Positions 18,323 to 26,882 of a stretch of 64,000 bases of DNA are shown here, one piece after another. The stretch lies in assembly GCF_004307425.1 (NCBI RefSeq), contig NZ_SEWZ01000003.1, forward strand, positions 496,001 through 560,000, read 5' to 3'. Source of the stretch: Aquirufa antheringensis. Lineage in GTDB: Bacteria; Bacteroidota; Bacteroidia; Cytophagales; Spirosomataceae. A model generated the notes under the pieces. It made no database searches. It was given only the letters and a program-made list of their open reading frames with translations, and was not told the origin of the DNA. The position numbers were made by a program, and so were the translations under genes. Every line of letters starts with the position of its first letter. The stretch's first letter is position 1.

Positions 18323-18411
18323 GGTGGCAAATTACCAGCTCCCGCTGAATCCCCCAGGTCTTGATCGAAGCAAGGGTAGGTCGGTTGTAGCGGTGAATTT
18401 GCCATTTTTTT
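18323..18411 (+). ncRNA. ffs: Signal recognition particle small RNA (4.5S-type)
   Basis: The segment folds as one long hairpin. TGGCAAATT (18325-18333) pairs perfectly with AATTTGCCA (18396-18404), and CCGCT (18342-18346) with AGCGG (18389-18393). The core at 18351-18380 holds the conserved CCCCCAGGTC and GAAGCAAGGGTAGG halves that bind Ffh (SRP54). A T7 run at 18405-18411 serves as terminator, and a Bacteroidota promoter lies immediately upstream. With Ffh the RNA targets membrane and secretory proteins. The apical loop reads TTGATC between TC and GA instead of the usual GGAA tetraloop. The exact ends are approximate. Confidence 0.87.
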
Positions 18412-18429
18412 GTTATAAAAATCTGACCT

Positions 18430-19086
18430 ATGAAATTTTTTATCGATACAGCGAATTTAGCGCAAATTAAAGAAGCACAAGATTTAGGTGTTTTGGACGG
18501 AGTTACGACTAACCCTTCCTTAATGGCTAAAGAAGGAATCACCGGAAAAGACAACGTCTTACGTCATTACAAAGCGATTTGTGATATTGTGGATGGAGAT
18601 GTTTCTGCCGAAGTAATCGCCACTGATTACGATGGAATGATTCGCGAAGGTGAAGAATTAGCGGAGCTGGACGATAAAATCGTAGTAAAGATTCCTATGA
18701 TCAAGGACGGTATCAAGGCCTTGAAATATTTTTCTGAAAGAGGGATTAAAACGAATTGTACGCTTGTATTCTCTGCGGGACAGGCTTTATTAGCTGCTAA
18801 AGCAGGGGCAACCTACGTTTCTCCCTTCATCGGACGCTTAGATGATATCTCTTTCGACGGTATCGAATTGATCGAGCAAATTCGATTGATCTACGATAAC
18901 TACGAATTTGATACGCAAATCTTAGCAGCCTCTGTTCGTCACCCAATGCACATCATTAAATGTGCAGAAGCTGCAGCAGATGTGATGACTGGACCTTTAT
19001 CTGCCATGTTAGCTTTATTAAAGCACCCCTTGACGGATAGTGGTTTAGCGCAATTCTTAGCGGATCACGCAAAAGCAAATTCTTAA
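18430..19086 (+). CDS. fsa: Fructose-6-phosphate aldolase/TalC-type transaldolase
   Basis: 218 residues, the length of the short FSA/TalC transaldolases. Typical motifs are [16 protein letters not shown] at the start, [27 protein letters not shown] with the Schiff-base lysine, [32 protein letters not shown], and ASVRHPMHI. It acts in the cytoplasm either as fructose-6-phosphate aldolase or as transaldolase of the pentose phosphate pathway. The two activities differ by few residues, so I do not choose between them. It begins 18 bp after the SRP RNA T-run, and ftsE follows 18 bp downstream. Confidence 0.93.
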   Translation: MKFFIDTANLAQIKEAQDLGVLDGVTTNPSLMAKEGITGKDNVLRHYKAICDIVDGDVSAEVIATDYDGMIREGEELAELDDKIVVKIPMIKDGIKALKYFSERGIKTNCTLVFSAGQALLAAKAGATYVSPFIGRLDDISFDGIELIEQIRLIYDNYEFDTQILAASVRHPMHIIKCAEAAADVMTGPLSAMLALLKHPLTDSGLAQFLADHAKANS

Positions 19087-19104
19087 TTAACCTAGGCGAT
19101 TTTT

Positions 19105-19776
19105 ATGTCTGTATTATCTTTTGAACAAGTAAGTATTTCTCAAGACGGTGTTAATACACTAGAAGACATTAATTTAACGATTAATGAGGGAGATTTTTAT
19201 TATTTGATTGGTAAAACGGGTAGCGGAAAGAGCACCTTCTTTCGCAGTATTATTGCGGAAATTGGTCTTGAGTCTGGAACAGCTTCGGTGGCGGGTTATT
19301 CATTGAATACCATTAAGCGTTCAGAGGTGCCATTCTTAAGACGTAAATTAGGCTTCGTTTTTCAAGATTTTCAATTGCTGACAGATCGCAATGTCGAGAA
19401 GAATTTATCCTTCGTTTTAGAGGCGACAGGTCACACGAATAAGGATGAAATACGATTCAAAATCGAGGAGGTTTTAGCGCGCGTAGGAATGAGTTCTGCC
19501 ATTTCTAAACGTATTCACCGTCTTTCAGGCGGAGAACAACAACGCATCTGTATTGCGCGTGCCATTTTGAATAACCCGGTTTTATTGCTTGCTGATGAGC
19601 CCACAGGTCATTTAGATCCGGAGGTTTCTTTGGAAATTATGCAATTATTCAAGGAGCTGAATCAAAGTGGGATGGCCATCATCATGGCGAGTCACGACTA
19701 CAATACGATGGCTAAAGTTCCAGGCCAAATCCTGAAGTGCGAAGGCGGTAAAATCTTCCCCGTAGCCAGTCTATAA
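19105..19776 (+). CDS. ftsE: FtsE-type ABC transporter ATP-binding protein
   Basis: 223 residues forming a single ABC ATPase domain. Walker A is GKTGSGKST (about 36-44), Q-loop FVFQDFQLL, signature LSGGEQQR, Walker B LLLADEPTGHLD and switch His in MASHDYNTM. FtsE partners with membrane FtsX to control periplasmic peptidoglycan hydrolases during division; ftsX is not next to it here. Lipoprotein-release (LolD-like) ATPases are similar in sequence, so the assignment rests on overall pattern. It converges on porX, with 2 bp between the stops and no obvious terminator. Confidence 0.85.
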   Translation: MSVLSFEQVSISQDGVNTLEDINLTINEGDFYYLIGKTGSGKSTFFRSIIAEIGLESGTASVAGYSLNTIKRSEVPFLRRKLGFVFQDFQLLTDRNVEKNLSFVLEATGHTNKDEIRFKIEEVLARVGMSSAISKRIHRLSGGEQQRICIARAILNNPVLLLADEPTGHLDPEVSLEIMQLFKELNQSGMAIIMASHDYNTMAKVPGQILKCEGGKIFPVASL

Positions 19777-19778
19777 CC

Positions 19779-21344
19779 CTATTTTCCCGTATAGTATATC
19801 ACCGGAATGATACATTCTTCCAGTGAAATTCCGCCGTGTTGAAAGGTATTTCTATAGTGATTTACGTATTGGTTATAATTATTAGGGTAGGCAAATAAGT
19901 TATCTTCTTTTGCAAACACATAGGTGGTTGAAACGTTTGGTTTGGGTAAAAAAATGTTCTCAGGCTTTCGGCAAACCATCATCTTATTCGCGTTATCCCA
20001 ATTCAAATTTTTCCCCTGTTTATAACGTAAATTGGTATTCGTATTCCGATCTCCCACGATTTTAATCGGATTTTGTACGCGTATCATACCGTGGTCGGTC
20101 GTTATGATGACGCGCCCCTTTTTCTCTGCAATCTTCTTTAATAAATCAAAAAGAGGAGAATGCTGGAACCAGCTGGCCGTTAAGCTGCGGTAAGCTGACT
20201 CATCTGGAGCTAATTCTTTGATCATAGCCATGTCCGTCCTAGCATGGGAGAGCATATCGACGAAATTGTAGACGATGACATTTAAATCATTAGTCGCTAA
20301 TTTATTGAAATTGTCGACTAATTGTTTTCCTTGGTACTGGTGAATAATCTTGTGATAAGAGCTTTTAGCGTTGATTTTTAGGCGCTTTAATTGCTCCTGT
20401 AAGTAAAATTCTTCCTGTTTATTGAATCCTTCTTCGTCTTCAGAATCGCCTACATCGTAGACCCATTTGTCGGGGTAATTTTTAGCGATTTCAGATGGCA
20501 TCATTCCGGCAAATATGGCGTTTCGGGCGTAGGCCGTTGTCGTAGGCAGGATGGAATAATAGTTATTTTCGGATTCTAATCGGAAGTATTCTTGGATGTA
20601 TTTGTCTAAGGTTTTCCATTGGTCAAAACGCAAGTTATCAATCAAAATAAAATAAAGAGGACTCTTGTCGTTGATCTTCGGAAAAACATGTTTACGCAGC
20701 ATTAAATGCGATAATACGGGTGTTTCTGTATCGGGTTTTTGCAACCAATCCTCGTAATTTTTCTCGATGAATTTACTAAAGTGGGCATTTGCCTCATTTT
20801 TTTGGTTGTTCAAAACCTCGGCCATCGATTTGTTTTCGGTTGTGTCGATTTCGAGTTCCCAATAGATTAGTTTTTTGTAGATGTCAGACCATTCTTTGGC
20901 ATTCAAATGATCCTGGTATTGCATCGATAAGGCCAAAAACTCTTGTTGGTAACTAATATTCGTTTTTCCTTCTTCGAGTCTTTTCTTATCAAAAATACGC
21001 TTGACAGAAAGCAATAGTTGATTCGGATTAAGTGGTTTGATGAGGTAATCAGCAATTTTCGAACCGATGGCGTCTTCCATCAATTCTTCTTCCTCTGATT
21101 TAGTGATCATAATAACGGGAAGATTCGGTCTGAATTTTTTGATCTGTAATAAGACCTCTAGGCCAGACATTCCCGGCATATTTTCATCCAAGAACAAGAT
21201 GTCAAACTTCTGAGTTTCTACTAATTCTAAAGCGTCTGCACCTGAATTAACCGTAAATACTTCATATCCTTTACTCTCTAAAAACAAGATATAGGGTTTC
21301 AATAAATCAATTTCATCGTCCGCCCAAAGTATTTTATACGTCAT
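19779..21344 (-). CDS. porX: PorX: response regulator with PglZ/alkaline-phosphatase-like effector domain
   Basis: 521 residues. The N-terminal receiver domain (1-120) has acidic pocket residues in WADDE, phospho-acceptor Asp53 in FLDENMPGMSG and the conserved lysine in LIKPLN. A helical linker follows. From about residue 220 a PglZ domain shows DNLRFDQW, SILPTTTAYARNAIF, YNFVDMLSHAR and ITTDHGMI, which form the metal-dependent phosphodiesterase site. PorX with histidine kinase PorY regulates type IX secretion in Bacteroidota. Its presence suggests the organism has T9SS and perhaps gliding, though no structural por/gld gene is in the window. It is divergent from the IscA-like gene across a 64-bp gap with an 18-bp palindrome. 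Confidence 0.93.
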   Translation of the reverse strand: MTYKILWADDEIDLLKPYILFLESKGYEVFTVNSGADALELVETQKFDILFLDENMPGMSGLEVLLQIKKFRPNLPVIMITKSEEEELMEDAIGSKIADYLIKPLNPNQLLLSVKRIFDKKRLEEGKTNISYQQEFLALSMQYQDHLNAKEWSDIYKKLIYWELEIDTTENKSMAEVLNNQKNEANAHFSKFIEKNYEDWLQKPDTETPVLSHLMLRKHVFPKINDKSPLYFILIDNLRFDQWKTLDKYIQEYFRLESENNYYSILPTTTAYARNAIFAGMMPSEIAKNYPDKWVYDVGDSEDEEGFNKQEEFYLQEQLKRLKINAKSSYHKIIHQYQGKQLVDNFNKLATNDLNVIVYNFVDMLSHARTDMAMIKELAPDESAYRSLTASWFQHSPLFDLLKKIAEKKGRVIITTDHGMIRVQNPIKIVGDRNTNTNLRYKQGKNLNWDNANKMMVCRKPENIFLPKPNVSTTYVFAKEDNLFAYPNNYNQYVNHYRNTFQHGGISLEECIIPVIYYTGK

Positions 21345-21369
21345 CGCTCTTTTGTTTACCTTTCAAGCC

Positions 21370-21387
21370 TAAAATTAGCTAATTTTA
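21370..21387. promoter_or_regulatory. Perfect 18-bp palindrome in the porX/iscA-like divergent promoter region
   Basis: TAAAATTAGCTAATTTTA is perfectly self-complementary. It sits 26 bp from the porX start and 22 bp from the IscA-like start, in a 64-bp gap that must hold both promoters. It is well placed for a dimeric regulator acting on both transcripts; no regulator is identified. Confidence 0.5.
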
Positions 21388-21408
21388 CATCGACATCCTC
21401 GTTAATAC

Positions 21409-21690
21409 ATGTTAATAGATCCTCCCGTTCGTTTGACCGAATCAGCCCTCGAAAACCTACGTTTAATTACGTTTCCGGAGCCTTTTCTCCGGGTGGGAAT
21501 GCGTGGAGGAACCTGTGGAGGAACTTTTGTCCTTGGTTTTGATACTAAAACAGAAAATGATGAGGAGTATTTGATTGAAAATATCCCTGTCGTTATTGAT
21601 CGAAGAGAATTATTATTTGTCCTAGGTACAGAAATCTCGTACGAAGTGCAAGGCAATGGTTTTTACCTTCATAAACCCCCTAAAGTATGA
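21409..21690 (+). CDS. HesB/IscA-like protein with only one of the three cluster cysteines
   Basis: 93 residues. The N-terminus (VRLTESALENLRLI) and the centre (LRVGMRGGTCGGTFVLGFD) follow the A-type Fe-S carrier pattern, as does YEVQGNGFYL at the end. However, only Cys36 is present. The C-terminal CxC pair is absent because the chain ends at HKPPKV. It therefore probably does not carry Fe-S clusters in the usual way. Its stop overlaps the ppx start (ATGA at 21687), so the two are translationally coupled. A true A-type carrier with all three cysteines is encoded separately at 55491-55817. Confidence 0.8.
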   Translation: MLIDPPVRLTESALENLRLITFPEPFLRVGMRGGTCGGTFVLGFDTKTENDEEYLIENIPVVIDRRELLFVLGTEISYEVQGNGFYLHKPPKV

Positions 21691-22577
21691 AATTTGCAGC
21701 CATTGATATCGGATCTAACGCCGCTCGCCTTCAAATATCTAGTGTATTAGAAAATGAGGGAGTCATCAGTTTTAAGCGGATTGAATATGTGCGTTTTGCC
21801 CTTCGTTTAGGACATGATGTCTTTAGTGATGGCATGATTTCGCCTGAGTCTGAGGTGCGTATTTTCAAATTAATGCACGCCTATAAATTATTGATGGACT
21901 TGCACGAAGTGAAGGACTATGCGATTTGTGCTACATCGGCTATGCGGGAAGCGTCTAACTCATCAGAGATTATCACTCGAATTCATAAGATATTGGATAT
22001 GAAAATCCAGTTGATTGATGGTAGCCGTGAAGCGGAATTAATCAATGATGTGGTCGTTCAATCTTTACATCCGAAGAAAAATTACTTGCACATCGATGTG
22101 GGTGGGGGTAGTACGGAATTGAATATCTATCGTCACCGGGAAAAATTAGCTTCGAAGTCTTTTAAAATAGGGTCGGTGCGATTACTAGAAGGAACGGAAA
22201 AAGAGGGAGATTGGGAGAAGATGAAGAATTGGATTTCTCAGCAAAAAGAGTTGATTTCAGGAGATATTGAGGCAATTGGGACAGGAGGAAACATAGCTAA
22301 ATTATTTAATTTGTCTAAACCTGCTGCCGAGGAAAAGTCGATGACTTTCGATGCCTTATTTGAAATGGCGGCCTACGTGGGTTCGTTCTCTTTTGAGGAT
22401 CGCGTGAATAAATTACGTTTAAATACAGACCGCGCGGATGTGATTGTTCCGGCAGCTTCCATTTATTTAACGGCGATGGAATTAGGCGGTTGTCAGACGA
22501 TATTTGTGCCTGATTTAGGCTTAAAAGACGGTATTATCCAAATGTTGTATGATCGGTACTTAAACCGAAAGAAATAG
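21687..22577 (+). CDS. ppx: Ppx/GppA phosphatase family protein (exopolyphosphatase-like)
   Basis: 296 residues with the ASKHA fold. Phosphate 1 loop AAIDIGSNAARLQISS is at the N-terminus, ATSAMREASN near 90, HIDVGGGSTELNIYR near 135, and the GTGGNIAKL adenosine-type loop near 195. Family members remove terminal phosphate from polyphosphate or from pppGpp. The protein has only the two catalytic domains, without the C-terminal HD domain of long Ppx. It is coupled to the IscA-like gene by an ATGA overlap. It converges on the DUF3078 gene with no gap. Confidence 0.9.
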   Translation: MKFAAIDIGSNAARLQISSVLENEGVISFKRIEYVRFALRLGHDVFSDGMISPESEVRIFKLMHAYKLLMDLHEVKDYAICATSAMREASNSSEIITRIHKILDMKIQLIDGSREAELINDVVVQSLHPKKNYLHIDVGGGSTELNIYRHREKLASKSFKIGSVRLLEGTEKEGDWEKMKNWISQQKELISGDIEAIGTGGNIAKLFNLSKPAAEEKSMTFDALFEMAAYVGSFSFEDRVNKLRLNTDRADVIVPAASIYLTAMELGGCQTIFVPDLGLKDGIIQMLYDRYLNRKK

Positions 22578-23468
22578 TTATTTTTCGATGCGGTAAACAA
22601 GGCCCATGGATAGGACTTGAGAGAATTGCCAATTAGGATCTTGGTCATAATCTCGAAAAAGCACCATTTGCAGATTAGTGCTCACATATTTATTCACTTT
22701 CATCGTTACATTCGCATCTAATCGATGTACAATACTGTTCGATAAAGTAAGTCTGAAATAATCGATTAAGGCTGAATAACGTGCTTTTACATTAATATTC
22801 TCCCATACATCTTTGTCCACGTTGACTAAATATTGAAATACGAACTGATTTCTGATATTGTCTCCTGGTTTCTCTAGACCATATAATCCTGCTCTGGAGA
22901 TGGCTTGGTCGAAGACAAAGGTTTGGCGTAAAGAACCAATACCGATTCGTGTATAAAATGATTTGTCTGGATGGTATTCTAGACCCATGGAGGAAGTCAA
23001 ATAGGCCGGAGCAAATAAACTCGAAATTAAGGAGTCTACCGGAACGCCCGCTTTATTTTTCTTGCCATAATCATATCCATTAAAGAATTGAGTCTGGAAG
23101 TTAGTCGATCCATAAAAGTCCCATTTAGGGCTGATGCGATAACCCGCCTTGAATTCGTATGCAATGCGGTCGATGTTTTTGCGTAGACTTTGAGTTCTGT
23201 TTTGGAGAAATCCGACTTGTAAATTCAGGTCAGAATTCAAGCGCCAAGATTCATTCGAAACGTTAGCGCTGTGATTCAAATACCAGCCTATCGCTAAGGT
23301 ATTCGTTCCGCCACCTTTCCAGTTATCACTGAAACTGGACTGATTTAAGTTAATCCCAGAGGTCATCACTTGTTTCCATTTATTCGCTGTAGAATCCGCC
23401 TTAGATTCCCCGAATAGAGGGCTCCAAGCAGTTAAAAACAGTAAAATGACTAACAGATTAAACTTCAT
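22578..23468 (-). CDS. DUF3078 outer-membrane-like beta protein
   Basis: 296 residues from the ATG at 23468 (MKFNLLVILLFLTAWSPLFG, a signal peptide). An upstream in-frame ATG at 23483 is less likely. The mature part has the DUF3078 look: WKQVMTSGINLNQSSFSDNWKGGGTN, split by aromatic-rich beta strands such as LNLQVGFLQNR, FYGSTNFQTQF and NVKARYSALIDYF, ending in GLVYRIEK. It is probably an outer-membrane barrel typical of Bacteroidota, of unknown role. It is the last gene of a leftward string from about 26.8 kb, 33 bp after galM. Confidence 0.82.
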   Translation of the reverse strand: MKFNLLVILLFLTAWSPLFGESKADSTANKWKQVMTSGINLNQSSFSDNWKGGGTNTLAIGWYLNHSANVSNESWRLNSDLNLQVGFLQNRTQSLRKNIDRIAYEFKAGYRISPKWDFYGSTNFQTQFFNGYDYGKKNKAGVPVDSLISSLFAPAYLTSSMGLEYHPDKSFYTRIGIGSLRQTFVFDQAISRAGLYGLEKPGDNIRNQFVFQYLVNVDKDVWENINVKARYSALIDYFRLTLSNSIVHRLDANVTMKVNKYVSTNLQMVLFRDYDQDPNWQFSQVLSMGLVYRIEK

Positions 23469-23501
23469 TTGACAAATGTACAAAAAACCTGAATGATTGA
23501 T

Positions 23502-24380
23502 CTATTTTCCTATGGATAAACGGATCTGTCCTGAAAAGGCCTCCGAAGGGGCTAATTCGATCAAGCCATCACCGGTATTAAAGGCGTCTGTATTGGCAGT
23601 CATTGGCTCAATCGCCACCGAGTGATATCCTTCCGGTTGAAAGACCACTAAAAAGGGAAATTGAACAGAGGATTGAGTTAAAAAAAGCGAACGCTGGTGT
23701 TTATGATCGATGAATTCTGTGACGTGTTTTTCCCTAGGCTCTAGTCGAAAAACGTGGTCCACTTTCTCTTGACTGAAAACAAATTCGCTCTTACCTTGTA
23801 GATTTTCCTCTTTCAAAGGAATCATTTGGGAGTCTGATAAAAAACGGCTAGTGGGATGAAATTTGATAGATAAATCAGCTGCTTTTGTGTCTGGGAAGCT
23901 GAAATAAGGGTGCCAGCCACAGGCGAAAGGCATGGACGTTGAGCCCGTGTTCTGGGCCATAAAGGTAATTTCAAGACCGCCTTCCTCTGCTAAGGTATAC
24001 GTATATCGGAAAGTAAATGGAAAGGGGTAATTAGGTTCAGCACCTTGGTACGCATGTTCTAATGTGACAGACGATTCTGTTTTTTGTAAAAGGGTAAACG
24101 GTACTCTAGCCAATAAACCGTGAATAGCGTTTCCTAAGGCGGGTTCGTTGATGGGTAATTGGTAATTTTTACCCTTGAATGAATAGTTTCCGTTACGAAC
24201 TCGATTTACCCAGGGGGTTAACAAGGCGCTGGGGTGGTAAGGGTTGCTCGCTAAGGGATGATCGGAGCTTCCGGGAAGGTCGATTAATGATAGGCCACCA
24301 AGATTTAGTTCGATTAAACTCGCTCCCGTTTTTTCGTCGATACGAAGGTAATCACCCGTCTTTTTGTTGCTTATTTCCAT
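23502..24380 (-). CDS. galM: Aldose 1-epimerase family protein
   Basis: 292 residues with the galactose mutarotase beta-sandwich. Catalytic-type residues lie in AIHGLLARVPF (His), ACGWHPYFSFPD (His) and VFQPEGYHSVAIEPMTANTDAF (Glu). Such enzymes interconvert alpha and beta anomers of hexoses or hexose phosphates; this shorter version may belong to the broader YeaD-like group, so the exact sugar is open. It overlaps the TIGR02757 gene by 10 bp, which indicates one transcript. Confidence 0.88.
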   Translation of the reverse strand: MEISNKKTGDYLRIDEKTGASLIELNLGGLSLIDLPGSSDHPLASNPYHPSALLTPWVNRVRNGNYSFKGKNYQLPINEPALGNAIHGLLARVPFTLLQKTESSVTLEHAYQGAEPNYPFPFTFRYTYTLAEEGGLEITFMAQNTGSTSMPFACGWHPYFSFPDTKAADLSIKFHPTSRFLSDSQMIPLKEENLQGKSEFVFSQEKVDHVFRLEPREKHVTEFIDHKHQRSLFLTQSSVQFPFLVVFQPEGYHSVAIEPMTANTDAFNTGDGLIELAPSEAFSGQIRLSIGK

Positions 24381-25153
24381 AGCGTTTTTTCTTCGATGCC
24401 CATTCCGTAGAGGGCAAAATCATATTTGACAGGATCGCTTGGATCCAGTTCACGTAGCGTTTCGGTAAGGGCCAAAGCCGTTTTCCAATTCGCCTTCTCT
24501 TCTTTCATTAGACCCAGTTGGGCAGCTGTGCGCATCGCGTGCACATCGAGTGGACAAACTAATTGTGCTGGTTTGATGGTATTCCAAAGTCCAAAATCAA
24601 CTCCAGCCTCATCTTTTCTCACCATCCACCGCAAAAACATTGAAATGCGTTTACAAGCCGAGTTTTTCAGAGGAGAAGCAATGTGTTTTTTTGTGCGCTC
24701 GGGAGCCCATTCGGATTGAAAGAAATAATCGTAAAAACCATTTAGTCCATTCTCCACACTTAAGTCCTCCGCTTTCAAACCTAGGTTGAACGCCGTTTCT
24801 AGGGAATTATTGTTTTGATAATGTCTTTGGAAGAAATCAATAAAATAAAGTGTATCTGGGTATTGAAAAGTCCGGTGTTTGAAATGCTCAAATCGTTTTA
24901 GATCAGTTGCTTGATGTCCTAAAATGAACTCATACGGTGTGCCATCCATCAATTCGATGAGTGTTTGCGCATTTTGAAGTATCGTTTTACGCTGACCCCA
25001 GGCTAAAATAGCGACCCAAAACCCCATTATCTCCTTGTCTTGCAAACGACTAAAGCGATGCGGAATTTGGATAGGATCGTGTTCAATAAAGCGCGGATGA
25101 TTGAAAAAAGCGAATTTCTCGTCTAAGATGGCCGCTATTTTTTCTGAAATCAT
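24371..25153 (-). CDS. TIGR02757 family protein (HhH-GPD glycosylase-like)
   Basis: 260 residues. The sequence starts ISEKIAAILDEKFAFFNHPRFIEHDPIQIPHRF, seen in two parts, and has MGFWVAILAWGQRKTILQNAQ, CPLDVHAMRTAAQLGLM and LRELDPSDPVKYDFALYGMG. These are hallmarks of Bacteroidota TIGR02757 proteins, distantly similar to helix-hairpin-helix DNA glycosylases. The terminal LDPSDPVKYDFAL corresponds to the catalytic-Asp region of that fold. Activity has not been shown for the family to my knowledge. It overlaps both neighbours (4 bp and 10 bp). Confidence 0.88.
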   Translation of the reverse strand: MISEKIAAILDEKFAFFNHPRFIEHDPIQIPHRFSRLQDKEIMGFWVAILAWGQRKTILQNAQTLIELMDGTPYEFILGHQATDLKRFEHFKHRTFQYPDTLYFIDFFQRHYQNNNSLETAFNLGLKAEDLSVENGLNGFYDYFFQSEWAPERTKKHIASPLKNSACKRISMFLRWMVRKDEAGVDFGLWNTIKPAQLVCPLDVHAMRTAAQLGLMKEEKANWKTALALTETLRELDPSDPVKYDFALYGMGIEEKTLWK

Positions 25154-25311
25154 TTTCGGCTAAATAGGGCAATTAAACGGGAGGGAAGGGAGAATATCCA
25201 GACCAATACCGTTACCGCAACCGAAAACGCCGCAATAAAGGGATAAGATAAAATGAAGAATACCTCAAAAATAACGTGACCTGCGGTGATAGGCCTTTTT
25301 CTCTTGTTCAT
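25150..25311 (-). CDS. Small single-span membrane protein
   Basis: 53 residues from the ATG at 25311 (MNKRKRPITAGHVIFEVFF). The frame is open to 25362, but that start would lie inside the LysM gene. It has a basic N-terminus, one long hydrophobic segment (about residues 11-45) and a short basic tail (SLPSRLIALFSRK). It sits 1 bp after the LysM/DPBB gene and overlaps the TIGR02757 start by 4 bp, which supports its being a real gene. The function is unknown. Confidence 0.7.
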   Translation of the reverse strand: MNKRKRPITAGHVIFEVFFILSYPFIAAFSVAVTVLVWIFSLPSRLIALFSRK

Positions 25312-25312
25312 A

Positions 25313-26173
25313 TTACTGTAATAAATAAGAGATTTCAGCTCTAACGCGCTTATCAACGGCATTCAATTTCTCAAAAGCTTTCGGAGAAAGTTTGATGATC
25401 ACTTTGTTATCGCCGTTCGGCAAACGTCCGATGACCTTTACCCAAATGCTTTGATTATTCGTTAGATTTTTGACTAAAACCAAGGTTCCAATCGGAGCGG
25501 TGCGGTGCAAGGCTAAGAATTTGCCAGAATTATCAGGTACGTCAATCAGTTCCGCAATTCCTGTTTCAATCTTCTTTTTGATGTCCTCAGGGCCTTTTTC
25601 TTTCGCGGGAGCTACGACGGTTTCAGCTGGTGCGGATGCTGCTGGTGCTGCCGATTTTGCAGGCAATAAATTGCTCTTATCAACTGCCATAGCGGAACTG
25701 GATCCAGCTGGATCTGAGACGATTAAGCGTTGACCTTCTTGTAAACGATCTGAGGTTAGATTATTCCATTTACGCAATTCAGCCATCGTTACTTTGTGCA
25801 TGTTCGCTACTGAAAGCAAACCTTGCTTAGGGGCTACAATGTGAATTTCTGCTTCCTTAGGTATTTCTGCTGCTTTTTCTTCCACTACTTTAGGGGCTGG
25901 ATTGCTTTCTTCTAAGTAGTGCAAAGGAATATAAACGATTTCGCCCGTTTTCACAGGGATTTGGACATCGGTATTAGCCGATTTGAATTCGCTTAACGAT
26001 AAATTATACCGTTTTAGGATCGAAAATAGGGATTGCTTGGGACCTACTTTGAACAATAAAAAAGTCTTGTTGTTCTCCTTTTTTAAGCCCAAGGAATCGA
26101 GGGTGCTCGCCTTTGTAGAAAACTGCAATGCAAATAAAAAGGCGATGAGTAAGGTTAGTTTATAATTTTTCAT
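25313..26173 (-). CDS. LysM-repeat protein with C-terminal RlpA-like double-psi beta-barrel
   Basis: 286 residues with a signal peptide (ending about FSTKAS). Two LysM modules follow: FKVGPKQSLFSILKRYNLS (about 42-90) and IHIVAPKQGLLSVANMHKV (about 110-155). An alanine/proline-rich linker precedes a DPBB-type domain with LALHRTAPIGTLVLVKNL, WVKVIGRLP and VIIKLSPKAFEKL. LysM binds peptidoglycan, and RlpA-like domains can act on glycan strands. This protein likely works in the periplasm on the cell wall. The catalytic Asp of RlpA lytic enzymes is not evident here (KVIGRLP instead of xVxDRxP). It overlaps the DUF4905-like gene by 14 bp. Confidence 0.88.
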   Translation of the reverse strand: MKNYKLTLLIAFLFALQFSTKASTLDSLGLKKENNKTFLLFKVGPKQSLFSILKRYNLSLSEFKSANTDVQIPVKTGEIVYIPLHYLEESNPAPKVVEEKAAEIPKEAEIHIVAPKQGLLSVANMHKVTMAELRKWNNLTSDRLQEGQRLIVSDPAGSSSAMAVDKSNLLPAKSAAPAASAPAETVVAPAKEKGPEDIKKKIETGIAELIDVPDNSGKFLALHRTAPIGTLVLVKNLTNNQSIWVKVIGRLPNGDNKVIIKLSPKAFEKLNAVDKRVRAEISYLLQ

Positions 26174-26819
26174 AAATCTTCAATTTCAGTTTATCCTTCA
26201 CAAAAATCAATTGTTCATTGAGTAACGTAAAGGTTTGGTATCCGATGGTATCTCCTTCAGCGATCTGTTCTAATAAGATCGTGTCAAAGGCTAAATTACA
26301 TACCCTGAGGTAGTTTTTCCAGCCATTATCGTAAAGATAATAAGAAAATAGTAGCTTATCCTCACCTTCAAAATAATCTATTCCTTTCGCGATCGTTTCG
26401 TTGAATTGCTGCTGGAAGAAGGTTTGGAAGTCTTTAAAATAGTCTTGGCTTTCTTCGTAATGCTGGGGTACTTGAAATGAAAAGTCGCTTTCTGTGCTTA
26501 TTGGGCGAGGTTTTTCTTCTTTCAGTAGCTTCAGTGGCTCTAAAGAATAGGTTTTTATAGACTCTATTCCTGGATTTTTTGACTGCTGTAATTTGATGAA
26601 AAGCGCCTCGTTTTCTGAGCCGTGTACAAAGTTTAATTGGGCATAATCGGAGGGAGCCTTTCCTAAAAGGGAAACCTCTTTAGTCGCTAAATCGATCGAA
26701 TGCCAAAATGCCTCAGCGTTTCCTCTCGTTTCCACCCACAAACGAGGTTCGTCTGGTTTTCCCCAGAAGCGGATGCTCCAGATTGGTTCAGCAAAGGAAT
26801 GTTCGAAAAATACAGGCAA
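26160..26819 (-). CDS. DUF4905-like protein of unknown function
   Basis: 219 residues without a signal peptide or membrane span. It is rich in aromatic and acidic residues, with short beta-strand-like repeats (PIWSIRFWGKPDEPRLWVET, SLLGKAPSDYAQLNFVHGSE, LLFSYYLYDNGWKNYLRVC). These suggest a propeller-like or WD-like fold. The pattern looks like the Bacteroidota DUF4905 family, but I hold that loosely. It heads the leftward string leading to galM. Its start is 63 bp from the divergent kdsB start. Confidence 0.65.
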   Translation of the reverse strand: MPVFFEHSFAEPIWSIRFWGKPDEPRLWVETRGNAEAFWHSIDLATKEVSLLGKAPSDYAQLNFVHGSENEALFIKLQQSKNPGIESIKTYSLEPLKLLKEEKPRPISTESDFSFQVPQHYEESQDYFKDFQTFFQQQFNETIAKGIDYFEGEDKLLFSYYLYDNGWKNYLRVCNLAFDTILLEQIAEGDTIGYQTFTLLNEQLIFVKDKLKLKIYEKL

Positions 26820-26882
26820 AGGCTCGAATGTTTGGAAATTATGTGCAAATTTGGCAAAATTCTATCAAAAAACGTAATTAGT

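Noticed and set aside
18267-18554. Minus-strand 95-residue open frame
   Set aside because: It covers the SRP RNA gene and the start of the aldolase gene antisense and has no protein-like features.
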